36,862 nt of DNA from Chromera velia (lineage: Eukaryota; Sar; Chromeraceae): NCBI GenBank assembly GCA_018398765.1, contig JAHBMJ010001034.1:1-36862 (forward strand). Direction: 5' to 3'. Shown one piece after another: positions 8,889 to 18,232 of this stretch. Position 1 is the stretch's first letter; the number at the start of each line of letters is the position of its first letter. Below the pieces are notes generated by a model that had not been told where the DNA came from, ran no database searches, and saw only the letters and a list, made by a program, of their open reading frames with translations. The translations under genes were made by a program, and so were the position numbers.

Positions 8889-11733
8889 GTGTGCATGCGT
8901 CGAGGAAGAAGAGGAACTGCAATTTACTTCAAGCGGTGCACAGAGATCAAAGGTGACTGGCTGACTCAGTGATAGAACAAGGCTTCATTGATTGATGGAT
9001 TCCTTTTCTTTCTACCCACATGCAACCTCTTCATTCATTTTTTCCCCAGGTCGCTTTTGTAATGCAACTTTTTTGATGTATGCATGCACCTTAGCATCTT
9101 CTCTTTGTGATTCTTCTTCCCTCAGTCTCTTTCTTCTTTCTCTCTCCTCTACATGAGGGCAAGCTTGCAAGGTCATCTTCCTCAAGGCCGCCAATCTACT
9201 GGCAGGCTTCTGGGGGGTTGATCGGCGGCAAAGTATTTGACCTTGACGTCTGTCTTACAGAAAACGTATAGCGGGGGTGGGAGTACATCGCGAATTCAAG
9301 GAATAAACTCAAATCTCTATTTTTTCTGCTTTCTGTCAGGTCATTAGGCTTCAATAATTCAAGAGTCATTCACTCACTCACTTACTTAGTTCATTCATTC
9401 ATTCTCCATGCATTCAATTCTGCATGTCGGGGCTTGATCGTTCGATCCCCCCGCGGTGTCCCCGGACGGGATGTGAATGAATGTGCCCCCCTTTGAGCAG
9501 AAAGAATGAATGAAGGGAAAATTAAATGGAGAGGGGACGGAACAGCGGGGTCCGGCCTGTTTCCAGAGGGCAGAACGGTTTGCAAGATGTGCACGTACAG
9601 AGGAATTAAATGAATCTCAATGGGGCCCATGAAGCATTTGACCGTGTAAAGCTTTCTGGATGCATGCGAGGGGTCCGAATCAAGAACCGAAAAGAAAGAT
9701 AAGACTGATGATTGCACAGCTGGCAAGGTTAGGAGGGCTTGACAATGCTCGACACTGATGGATTGGTTGACGAAGTATGTCTCGACCGTTCCATCTGCCT
9801 ACCAGCCTCCCTGCCTGCCTGCCTGGCTTTGCCCCTCAATATGTCGATGAGGGATCTTTCTTGTTTTCTGTGCTTTTGCCTCTTTGATATGTATGTTATG
9901 TAGATGAGTGACAGATCCAATCCTGCACTCTCTCTGTTCTTCTGACTCTGTTTGGTTTCACCTTTCGATCTCCCTGTGGGTCCTGTGAAAGACCATCCTT
10001 CCTTGCGCTTTTTTGCACTCTGTTTTGCGCACAAATTCGGCGCCTGCACTGCGCTTAGTTAAGAGAAACGTCGCGAATCAGGGTCGTGAAAAGACAACAA
10101 GGAGAGTTTGAGGGAGAGCATGAGAAACAGAATGGGAGGGCCTCAGGGAGAGAGGGGGAGAGTGAACGTGACTGCTGTCCGCGTGTAGTTGCATGGGAAG
10201 AGACAGTAGAAAGCTGACCCATACGCTAAGAATTCAGACAATGAAGTGGAGGGGGGGGGCGGGGGGGGAACCAGATGGAAAGGTGGATGGATGAAATCAA
10301 TTAATGATGATGCATGGAGAGCAGACCTTTCTTCCATCTCTTTATTCCTTCATTCATTCAATCATTCATGGATTCGGTCAAGAGAGAGAGCCAGGAGCGC
10401 CTTGTGGGCCAAAAAATCCCCCCATTAATTAATTCAAAGCTGTTCGTTCGTATTTGCTTAATTCGTCTCTTCATTTTCTGTTCCATCAGACGTCGATGTC
10501 GTCCCAGTGGTTGAAAGGTGTGGTGCTTCCTTCAATTGCTTTCTTCCCGCAAAATGGCATCAGGGAGCGAGGGGGGGAGGGAGGGGGCCTGCAGGAGGTG
10601 CGGCGGCAGAGACGGATGAACGAAAATTGAATCGATCACGGAGGTAAAACGCTGCGACAGAGCGCGTGAGAAAGGATTCAGTAGAGGGGGGAACAGATCG
10701 AAGGAAGGAACGAAGGAAGGAAGGACGAACAGAAGGAAAGAAGGGAGGAAGAAAAATCGACAAAAAAATCGGCATGTTCGTCGAAGCAATTTCGCCTATC
10801 TCTGATGCAATCACGCACATCGGAGAAATGTGTGGCTGCACACAAAGAAGAAACGAATTAAAAGAAAGCAGGACGCCGCAAAGCAACCTCTGAGTCTGTT
10901 GGTCTGGACGCCAACGGGTCTCCCTGGTTGCACACAGAGAAAGAATTCCGATTCAGATTAAAAACCAGCAGTTCGCATCGTTGTATACGCATACTCCAGA
11001 CATAGAGAGAAAGAGTTGAAAGCTGGCATACGTGCACAGAAACACTACAAAACAGACAAATGGTCAGCAGTTCGCATCGTTGTATACCAAAAACTTGGGA
11101 CTCAGAGACACATTCAGTCATGACGTCGTTTGGTTCCCTTCCCGCAGAAGTTTCCCCCCCTTTCCTTTCCGACACACACGGACATGCTCAAACAAACGAA
11201 CAAACAAACAAACAAGTTTCGGGAAAGAATATCGCATCCGTGCATCGGATCTCAATCGATGGAAACTCAATCCCAAGCTTGCAGAAACAGACAGAAAAAC
11301 GGCTGGCTCTTCGCCGGCTAGCCGTCAATCGTAGTGCAGATCCCAAATTCATATGAGCATGCAGTCAATCGATCAAGCATCGGCATGCAGACAAGGTTGA
11401 ATTCAACCACACATGCGTTCAATCATGTTGATGCACGTAGTGATTCTTTCTTGTTCGCTGCTGTGATACACGTGCGCAGACAGGCAGGCAGTCACAGATG
11501 GCTTTCAAGGCTTCCGTGAGCAGTTTGCAACGATTCTCTAGGTAAATGAGACCGCTCTGACACAGCGTGAATCGTATCTTCGATCGAAGAGAGCGCATGC
11601 CAGGGGGTTCGTGGACTTACGGATGATGACGGATGGATGGATGGATGCATTGGAAATTCGATCAGCTTGCATGACGTACCGCGAAGAAGAACCACGTACC
11701 CCTTCATGGCCAGAATCGTGACATTCAATGAGC
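8503..11733 (-). CDS. Gene D: multi-exon gene, unknown family, ends unresolved
   Basis: A series of short minus-strand exons with good acceptors and compatible phases: 11733-11621, 11556-11482, 11277-11214, 10923-10888, 10043-9962, 9655-9599, 9253-9200, 9148-9090, 8551-8503. Readable peptides include SLNVTILAMKGYVVLLRG, SGLIYLENRCKLLTEALKAI, LGIEFPSIEIRCTDAIFFPE, ECKKAQGRMVFHRTHREIER, KLYTVKCFMGPIEIHLIPL and a charged ERERRKRLREEESQREDAK. The first seven exons link without a phase break; 9200 to 9148 does not link directly, so an exon is missing or mis-set. Alternating short hydrophobic strands recall long beta-rich proteins, but no family is recognised. Start and stop codons were not found. 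It may be the 3' part of gene B', with the AT-rich island inside an intron. Phase continuity is the main evidence. Confidence 0.42.
8642..8759 (+). other. Weak candidate exon on the plus strand
   Basis: Between a TTGCTCAG acceptor and a GTCTGA donor the sequence reads a coil-like peptide containing KLAEKEIFFRERQIEDLQ. No partner exons or start codon were found around it and it overlaps the 3' side of gene D on the other strand. It may be chance coding potential. Confidence 0.15.
8832..8886. repeat. Compound (CT)n(GT)n microsatellite
   Basis: A run of CT dinucleotides passes directly into a run of GT dinucleotides. It is simple sequence lying between two predicted exons of gene D (8551 and 9090). 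Confidence 0.95.
10966..11087. repeat. Pair of 23-bp direct repeats
   Basis: CAGCAGTTCGCATCGTTGTA followed by TAC occurs at 10966-10988 and again at 11065-11087, 99 bp apart and in the same orientation. The copies are identical over 23 bp, while the sequence between them is unrelated. The pair lies in a predicted intron of gene D. It could be a local duplication or the footprint of an insertion. Confidence 0.85.
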
Positions 11734-11949
11734 CTGGGTGATGACAAAAAGAAAACTGCATGGACAATTGAGAGAGGGATGTGTTGCTCTGCAGTGCTGG
11801 TACGACTGAGCTTGAGCCTGTCGAATGACCGTCATGACGACATGGCATTGACATGCACAAGTCCTAGAACAAGCAGCCATTGGGGCCCCCGGGTACAGAC
11901 TCGGAGTGACCATCCGTCAATCTGACTCAATCATGCAATGCATCCAGCG

Positions 11950-13260
11950 CCACAGAGTGCAAAAAATGAATCATATGATGTGTGGTTAGAGAACCAATCG
12001 TCTTCAAAACTTGAAAAAAATATGGTGGCAATCGATTATCAAATTGATTTCAATGTATATAGTTATATGCAAGAGTATAGTCTTAAAATGATAAAGAACC
12101 CTCGCCATTCAAGTTCAAAAGCCAGTTTAAAAGCCTATTTTATCTACCAATACATGGAGATCATGATGAATAAAAGCCTACCACGCCATAGTAGATAGAA
12201 ACAAATTTTTATTCAGTATTATCTGACAGTATATAGTTTAAAGTCTAGTAGTTTAAAGTGCGGTACCCTATCTAGTACCCCAAGGCTGTATAATCAAAAT
12301 TGATTAAATATAATCACTTTTCTCAGAAGTTGATTGATTATGATTGATTATTTTGATGATTTTTATATTTCAAAAGTGTGATTCAAGTTCTTAGTAGTCT
12401 TTAATATGTATTTTAAAGACAAGTGTCACTAATTACAAAGTCATTTTGTCTTGAACTAGAGCTGACCTGAAGCTAGAATTGAAGTCATAGTTATTGGTCT
12501 ATACCGGTAGGTCCGGTACCTAGTTTGAATAACTATGAAGGTACCTAGTTTCACTAGTACCTAATTTCATATTTAAATCTTGTTTGTCTCTATTCAAACC
12601 CAGAGTTACTTTATCGTAGCTTTTACATGGCTTTAACAGGGTGTTCCAGCCTTGTTTTTATGACTGAAAAAAATTTTATGGTCCTGGCATCTCCTTTTAG
12701 CTATGTACCTAATATATTTAGTGATTATATCCTGATTCACAGTGATTATAGGAATTTGAAAGTGATTAATCATGAAAAAATATGTTTTTTGATTATACAG
12801 CCTTGTAGTGCCCCATGAAATTGTAGCCAAAAAGAGTTCACAAAATTGATACCAACTGCTATGATATCAAGGTTAATTTTTGGTACTCTTTTAAATATTA
12901 ATATCAATTTTTATATAACTTTATATTTTTTTGAACTATAAAGAGCTAACAGCTTAAACTGACCTAGAAACTGACAACGTTTAACATTCAAAATTGAGGA
13001 TGATTCAAATATCCCAACTATTGATAATTATTGAAAAAAAAATGATAATCAAGAAAGCGATCGTCATTTTTATTGACATTTATGTCAAATTTTATACTAG
13101 ATTTTATATTAATTTTTGGTACATGTACAGTGCACTTTTATATATACTTTTCTTTTTAAAATATATCAATGCAATTTTCTTTTTTTGAACAATAATGGTT
13201 TGCGATACATCAAACAGTCTGGCCTAGCTTTAGGCACTTGCATGAACATGAAAGTAAGCG
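11950..13260. other. AT-rich island with foreign-looking composition
   Basis: Base composition drops abruptly to strongly AT-rich over about 1.3 kb, then returns sharply to GC-rich coding sequence at 13290. It contains a duplicated GGTACCTAGTTT (12515 and 12540), several GTACC/GGTAC motifs, GATTAT-rich stretches and long A/T runs. Only short ORFs are present, the longest being 86 codons at 11938-12198, none recognisable. No clear terminal repeats or target duplication were seen. A decayed transposon, an organellar DNA insertion or an AT-rich intron insertion are all possible. It sits directly 3' of the stop at 13294. Confidence 0.7.
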
Positions 13261-13293
13261 AAACATACAGTCGAACATCAATAAGCAAGTCAG

Positions 13294-16200
13294 TCAAGGT
13301 GGGGCTCCAGATTCCCAGTGAGAAGTACCAAGACAAGCTTTGAGAGTGTCACGGACCTCCTTGCCCCCCTTGGATGGCCATATGCTCCCAGGGCATGACT
13401 GTCCCAACAGACGGCGGGGTATCGCGGTCACTGCGGGTTGTGCCGGTCTTGATGTGACCTGTTGCTTCTTTTCTCCTGTACTGGAACTTCCTAAACTTTT
13501 CTGTGCCAATGAAGCGCCCACAAGCCTTTTCAATCGAGTGCCGCTTTTTTCCCCTCCACTTCCAGGAGGGGGCAAAACAGCGCCTTGGCTGGTGGGTGCC
13601 TGGCTCTGCTGGACCACAGATGCAACAGGATGCTCCCATCGGACAGAAAAACTGGGGACAGAGGGAGCAGGATGAAGCGACGGGTCTCGAAAACTCTGGT
13701 AGAGTTCAAAAGAACTCAGGTCACCCACTTCACTCGCATTCCCTCCCGTTCTCCCTTCCCTTAATGGCTTCACTCCGTGATCCCCCCAGGCTGAGGCTGG
13801 AGGGTTTTCGAGTGGGGGTCCTTCTCTTTGTCCACTGAGTGCCTCAGCAGAGAGTATCCTTGTCCCTGCAGCACTGTGCAGGTTCGAGGGTTGAGGAGAG
13901 GGAGGGGGTACGCGGGATCTGCGTTCTCTTTCTCTGTCTCTGTTGCGGGAGGGCGAATTCTCCCGGGAGGCCAAACAGAATCCTGCAAAGTCGGGAAGCT
14001 CCAAAACAGCTGTAGGGTCTGAAGGGCCGAAGAAAGCAGCCCCAGCAGATGGCCGGAGCCTTTGACTTCCAGGAGCAGTCCTATGAGACACCCATTCCCC
14101 TCCTGCAAGTGCCCTTCCCTCTCTCTCCTCTCGAGCACTTCTTGAGGGAGTGGTGGGTCTTCTCTCTCCTGGGGGGCCGGGGGGGAGGCAACGGAAGGGA
14201 ATCGGGGTGCTGCCCCGGGGGGGAGGCGCAGGGGGGGGGGGAGAGGAAAGATCGTGCTCTTGGTCCTCGTCATCTTGCGCCTCTGTTTCTTTGGGTTTCG
14301 TTGCAATTTGGTCTTGCTCTGTGTGAATCCTACTTGGGGGTCTAGAAGACAACGATGATCTAGGTCGTGTGTCTCTCTCTCCTCTTTCTCTTCCTTTTTC
14401 CCTTTCTGTCTCTGTCTCTCCGTCTCGTGCCGACAAGGCACCATGACTTCGTGTTGTGATCTGGGTGGGAAGTGAGGGCGAAGATTGGCTGGTGACGGGT
14501 CTGTCTGGTGGTAGACGTCGGCCAGTGGAGGGACGGGAGGGAAAGGAGGAGGGGCCTGGTTCATCCTCGGGACCGGGTCTTCTGTGCAGACTGGAAAAGA
14601 GAGAGACATCGGGTGGGTGGGATGGTAGGGTTGTTCCTGACTTCTTCTTATCATTCGTGGAGGATAAATGGGCGATGAAATGATCAGTAAGTGTTGCACA
14701 GGGAGGCATGGTGCGCCTTTTGATGTCGCGAAGAGTTGGTGGTTGATTTGTTGGGCGCGGAGTCAAAAATTTGGTCTTCTGTGCTCCTGTCGTGAGGTTT
14801 CTCTTCTTCGAGGCCGAAGTTTTCTCAGCCAGCATTTTCTCCGTCTCCGTGATGACAAGTGTACCTGGAAGCGCTTTGGGGTGTTGCGCCCCTTGCTGTT
14901 GCTGTTGTTTTTGATTCCCCCCCCCACCTTTTGCTCCTGCTTGGGGACTGCTGTGTGCAGTTTGAGGTCGGCTGGCGCTTTTCCTCCCTCCTTCACTGCT
15001 GCTTCCACTCCCATCCGTACTGTCAAAAAAAGGGTGTTTGCCTCGTGCGCTGCTGTCAATGGGCCCCAGCATTGCCAAAATCATCATCACCTTGCTGCGA
15101 TGCCGTTGTTTTGCAGTGAATGAAAACGCGGTGCCCTTTGGAGAACTGGTGTGTTTGGATTTACTGTTCGAGGCTGGCTGCTTGAGACGGCTTTTCAGTC
15201 TTGGGGAGGGTGCAGGTGAAGGTGAAGTACCTCTATTTGGATCTGTGCTCCGTCCCCGTGGAGAGGGGGGGGGGCTGAAAGAGCGGGAAGTTCCCGAGCC
15301 TCGTGATAAATGTCGAGAGGTATCGGAGTCTGATGGATTAGAGGAAGACGAAGGAGGTGGAGAAAGAGAATTGGCCGAAGAAGCTTCAAGATCATTTGTT
15401 GTTGAATGTTTGGATGCTCTTGAAGCCTGCCGCCCTGGGCTTGCGTGCATACCCCTCATTCTAGGTGAGTGTATCACGGGGCTGCGAGGGGAAGAGTGGA
15501 TGATTGTGGTCATTTTACTTCCACCGAGAGAGAAGTCTGTGCCGTTTCCTACAACAGCACCAATGGCGTCAAGCTCGGGCTCAGAATCGACAAAAGGCTG
15601 TCGTTCAAAAGGTGGAGGTGCAGTTTTTTTTCGGAGATCGATAGCTCTCTTCTTTCTTTCCTTTTCAATCCTCCTCGATTCCTTTACTTTCTCCCCGAAC
15701 AGAATGCCTTGTCGCAAACGAGCACCCCTGTCAATCTCGGCTGTTGCCAGGAAGGCAAGACGTCTTTGCATTTCCGCTTCGTCACGGAAACACTCGACCG
15801 ACCAAGCGCGAACCCACGGGCTGTTTGAAAACCTTCTGGCTGCAACTGCCGGTACTCTCTTCAGAGGTTTGAAAGCCTCTCTTGGGGGACTCCCTGGGCC
15901 TCCACCTCCCAGCCTGTCTCCCCTACCTAGAACGGGCTGGCCCCGAACGGCGTGGGTGTTCCTGTAAGAGGGGAAAAGCGGATCAAATTTGCTCCACAAG
16001 TGCGGGTAGGAAGATACGGTCTGGATCAACACCGACCGTGCACTTGACGCGACCCCTTCATCGCTTGAGGCAATGTTGGGTCGAAGAAGTCGACGACGAG
16101 GGGGCGAACGGAAACGCCGATTCTCTTCGTGTTGTCTTCTCGGTACGGGAGGGAAGAAAACAACGCTTCGTGGAATGGTGTGCTGGTGTGTGTTAGATGA

Positions 16201-16804
16201 ATCGGCGTGTGTTGCCTGTACGATACTGTTCCTTCTCGGTCCATCTGTATCGGGTTTGAAGAATTCGGGGAGAGCCGCCTGCCACTTGTGAACTCCGAGG
16301 GGCCCTGTGAACCCCTGACCAAGAGGCCCCTGAGTCTCCAGACGTCGAATTCGTTCCATTGCTCCCAGAATTTCCGGGGCCGCAGCAAAGGATTGCCTGC
16401 AAGACCAATCAACCACACACGTTCAGTACTGAGATCAAATTTGATACACGCAAAGGCACACATGGACGATCGCATTCCGAGTACCGACGGTCTACCCGAT
16501 CCACGTATGCATTCATCTCTGCATGCACGCATCGAATGGTTACTCATGCAGACCTTCCAGACACTTTGTTTATGTGAACATATCCCCTCCATGCAACCGT
16601 TTCGTTTTACTGCATCCACGCCGATCGATCGACTCACTTTGTGGGAGAAGAATCGGCCTCTGAGGTCGGTCCTTGATCCTGCATCTGCTTCTGCCGCGAC
16701 CTCGATGGAAACGGAGAGAGCGACATCCCCCGCCGCCCTCTCACTGCTTCCGACACGGGAAATCCCCCTATTGAAAGGAGTCGAGGCACTAACCCCTTTC
16801 TTCC
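13294..16804 (-). CDS. Gene B': large disordered Ser/Pro/Arg-rich protein segment
   Basis: Two secure exons, 16804-16638 (acceptor TTGCAG, donor GTGAGT) and 16396-13294 (acceptor CTTGCAG), join in phase: the split codon AA+G gives PTK-QSFAAAPEILG. The second exon is a 1033-codon open frame closed by TGA at 13294-13296. Composition is low-complexity: SSPRSP-type runs, Pro-rich patches, a basic helical part with RRIEKERKKRAIDLRKK, and Gln and Gly runs, with no recognised catalytic domain. It is probably an intrinsically disordered scaffold or cytoskeletal protein. A further exon ending ATG|GTAAGG at 17047 is phase-compatible. Alternative donors (GTCCGT, GTACTT) just before the stop would allow splicing into gene D. 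It may also be the 3' part of gene B. The long frame is certain, gene boundaries are not. Confidence 0.65.
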
Positions 16805-17046
16805 CTGCAAGGATGCAGGACTCTGTTTTCGATCCGCCTCTTCCACAGGATCGAACACAGACGCTGCATCCAGGGTTGCAGGGTTGTTTCATGTGCACAC
16901 ACAATGTGCGCGCGTGCATGGGCACATGAATGAATGAAGCAAGAAACACATACAGACGTCAGGATATAAGTCGCCCCCCAGGAGGGCCCAAGTTTCCTTC
17001 CACTCAACCAACAAACATGCCAGACTACAGGAGCGAGTGTCCTTAC

Positions 17047-17133
17047 CATATCCGGAATAGTACAAGAGTACACCTCCAAATCAATAGAAGGGGGCAAATA
17101 ATACAAATACGAACGAACTCACGTGGTAAGTGT
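17047..17133 (-). other. Tentative exon upstream of gene B'
   Basis: On the minus strand a CTTTCAG acceptor (exon from 17133) and an ATG|GTAAGG donor (17047) bracket an open stretch. In the frame matching the next exon the end reads LEVYSCTIPDM, but that frame contains a stop near the acceptor side, so the 5' boundary is wrong or an extra small intron is present. It would be the link between gene B and gene B' if they are one gene. Confidence 0.25.
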
Positions 17134-17223
17134 CTGAAAGAGTAAGGGACTGTCAGATCATTATGATGCTTCTGCCTCCCTCACACCCTCACCTATTGGC
17201 ATAATTCGCTTCTCTTTTCAATC

Positions 17224-17261
17224 ATGCCGACAGACAGACAGAGAGACAGACAGACAGAGAA

Positions 17262-17292
<31 letters not shown>

Positions 17293-17399
17293 GGTAGACA
17301 CAGACAGAGAGAAAGACAAACAAACAGACAAACAAACAAACAAACAGACAGAGAGACAGACAGACAAACAAACAGACAACCAAACAAACAAACAGAGAA

Positions 17400-17432
<33 letters not shown>

Positions 17433-17746
17433 AAGACAAACAAACAGACAAACAAACAAACAAACAAACAGACAAACAGACAAACAAACAGACAGACAGA
17501 CAGAAAGACAAACAAACAGACAGACAGACAAACAAACATACAGACAGACAGAAAGACAAACAAACAGACAAACAAACGAACAAACAAAGAAACAAACAGA
17601 CGGACAGACAGACAGACAGGCAGACAGGCAGGCAGACAGACAGACAGACAGACAGACAGATAGAAAGACAAACAAACAGACAAACAAACAAACAAACAAA
17701 CAGACAGACAGACAGACAGACAGATAGACAGACAGACAGACAGACC
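17224..17746. repeat. GACA/CAAA/GAAA tetranucleotide satellite
   Basis: About 520 bp of GACA units interspersed with CAAA and GAAA units. Blocks of GACAGACAGA alternate with AAACAAACAA in an irregular pattern. It gives stop-free frames on both strands (Ser/Val/Cys/Leu on minus, Thr/Asp/Arg/Gln on plus) that are repeat artefacts. It lies in the unresolved gap between gene B and gene B'. Confidence 0.95.
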
Positions 17747-17853
17747 TGTAGGCCCAGGGCCCCGAGAGGACACGACTTGGGAGGGCAAACTCCTCGGGTC
17801 CCCTCCGGGGCTGTCGAGGGGGTACATCGTGGCCTCCCTCGCCCTCCTGTAAG

Positions 17854-17950
17854 AAGAGAAAGAAAGAAAGAAAGAAGGAAGGAAGAAAGGAAGGAAGGAA
17901 GCTTAGGAAGGAAGGAAGGAAAGAAAGAAAGAAAGAAAAAAAGAAAGAAA
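17854..17950. repeat. GAAA/GGAA purine tract
   Basis: A polypurine run of GAAA, GAAG and GGAA units broken by GCTTAG, followed by ACACATAC-type repeats to about 18000. It is simple sequence. Confidence 0.9.
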
Positions 17951-18232
17951 CATAGACGCGAACACAAGCACACATACATGCACACACGTACACAGACACA
18001 TTAACATGTGCATGCACGAATCAAACACGTGGAATCATATGTGTGTATGCTTATATGTATGTGTATATGTATGCACATGTACAGAGACAGAGATACAGAG
18101 AGAAAGTGATGAGGGAAAAAATCAAGAACAGCACGGCAAGTCTGGCAAAAAAGGAAACGACATTCCCAAGAAAAAGTGATGTTCGATCGTGTCTACATGC
18201 CTGCCTGTATGCTTTCTTGCTTGCCTACTCAC

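Noticed and set aside
11214..11277. PDR-type ABC transporter fragment (LGIEFPSIEIR)
   Set aside because: The short resemblance is not backed by Walker motifs or membrane segments in neighbouring exons.
11938..12830. Small ORFs inside the AT-rich island
   Set aside because: All are under 90 codons, begin at arbitrary starts and show no recognisable motif or splice context.
15038..15967. 309-codon plus-strand ORF opposite the long gene B' exon
   Set aside because: Shadow of the GC-rich minus-strand coding frame; its codon pattern and low-complexity peptide mirror the other strand.
17224..17746. Possible CRISPR-like array
   Set aside because: Repeats are four bases long with no unique spacers; it is a simple tetranucleotide satellite in a eukaryotic context.
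17193..18017. 274-codon minus-strand Ser/Val/Cys/Leu ORF and its plus-strand counterpart
   Set aside because: Direct translation of the GACA/CAAA tetranucleotide satellite; no start context or non-repeat domain.
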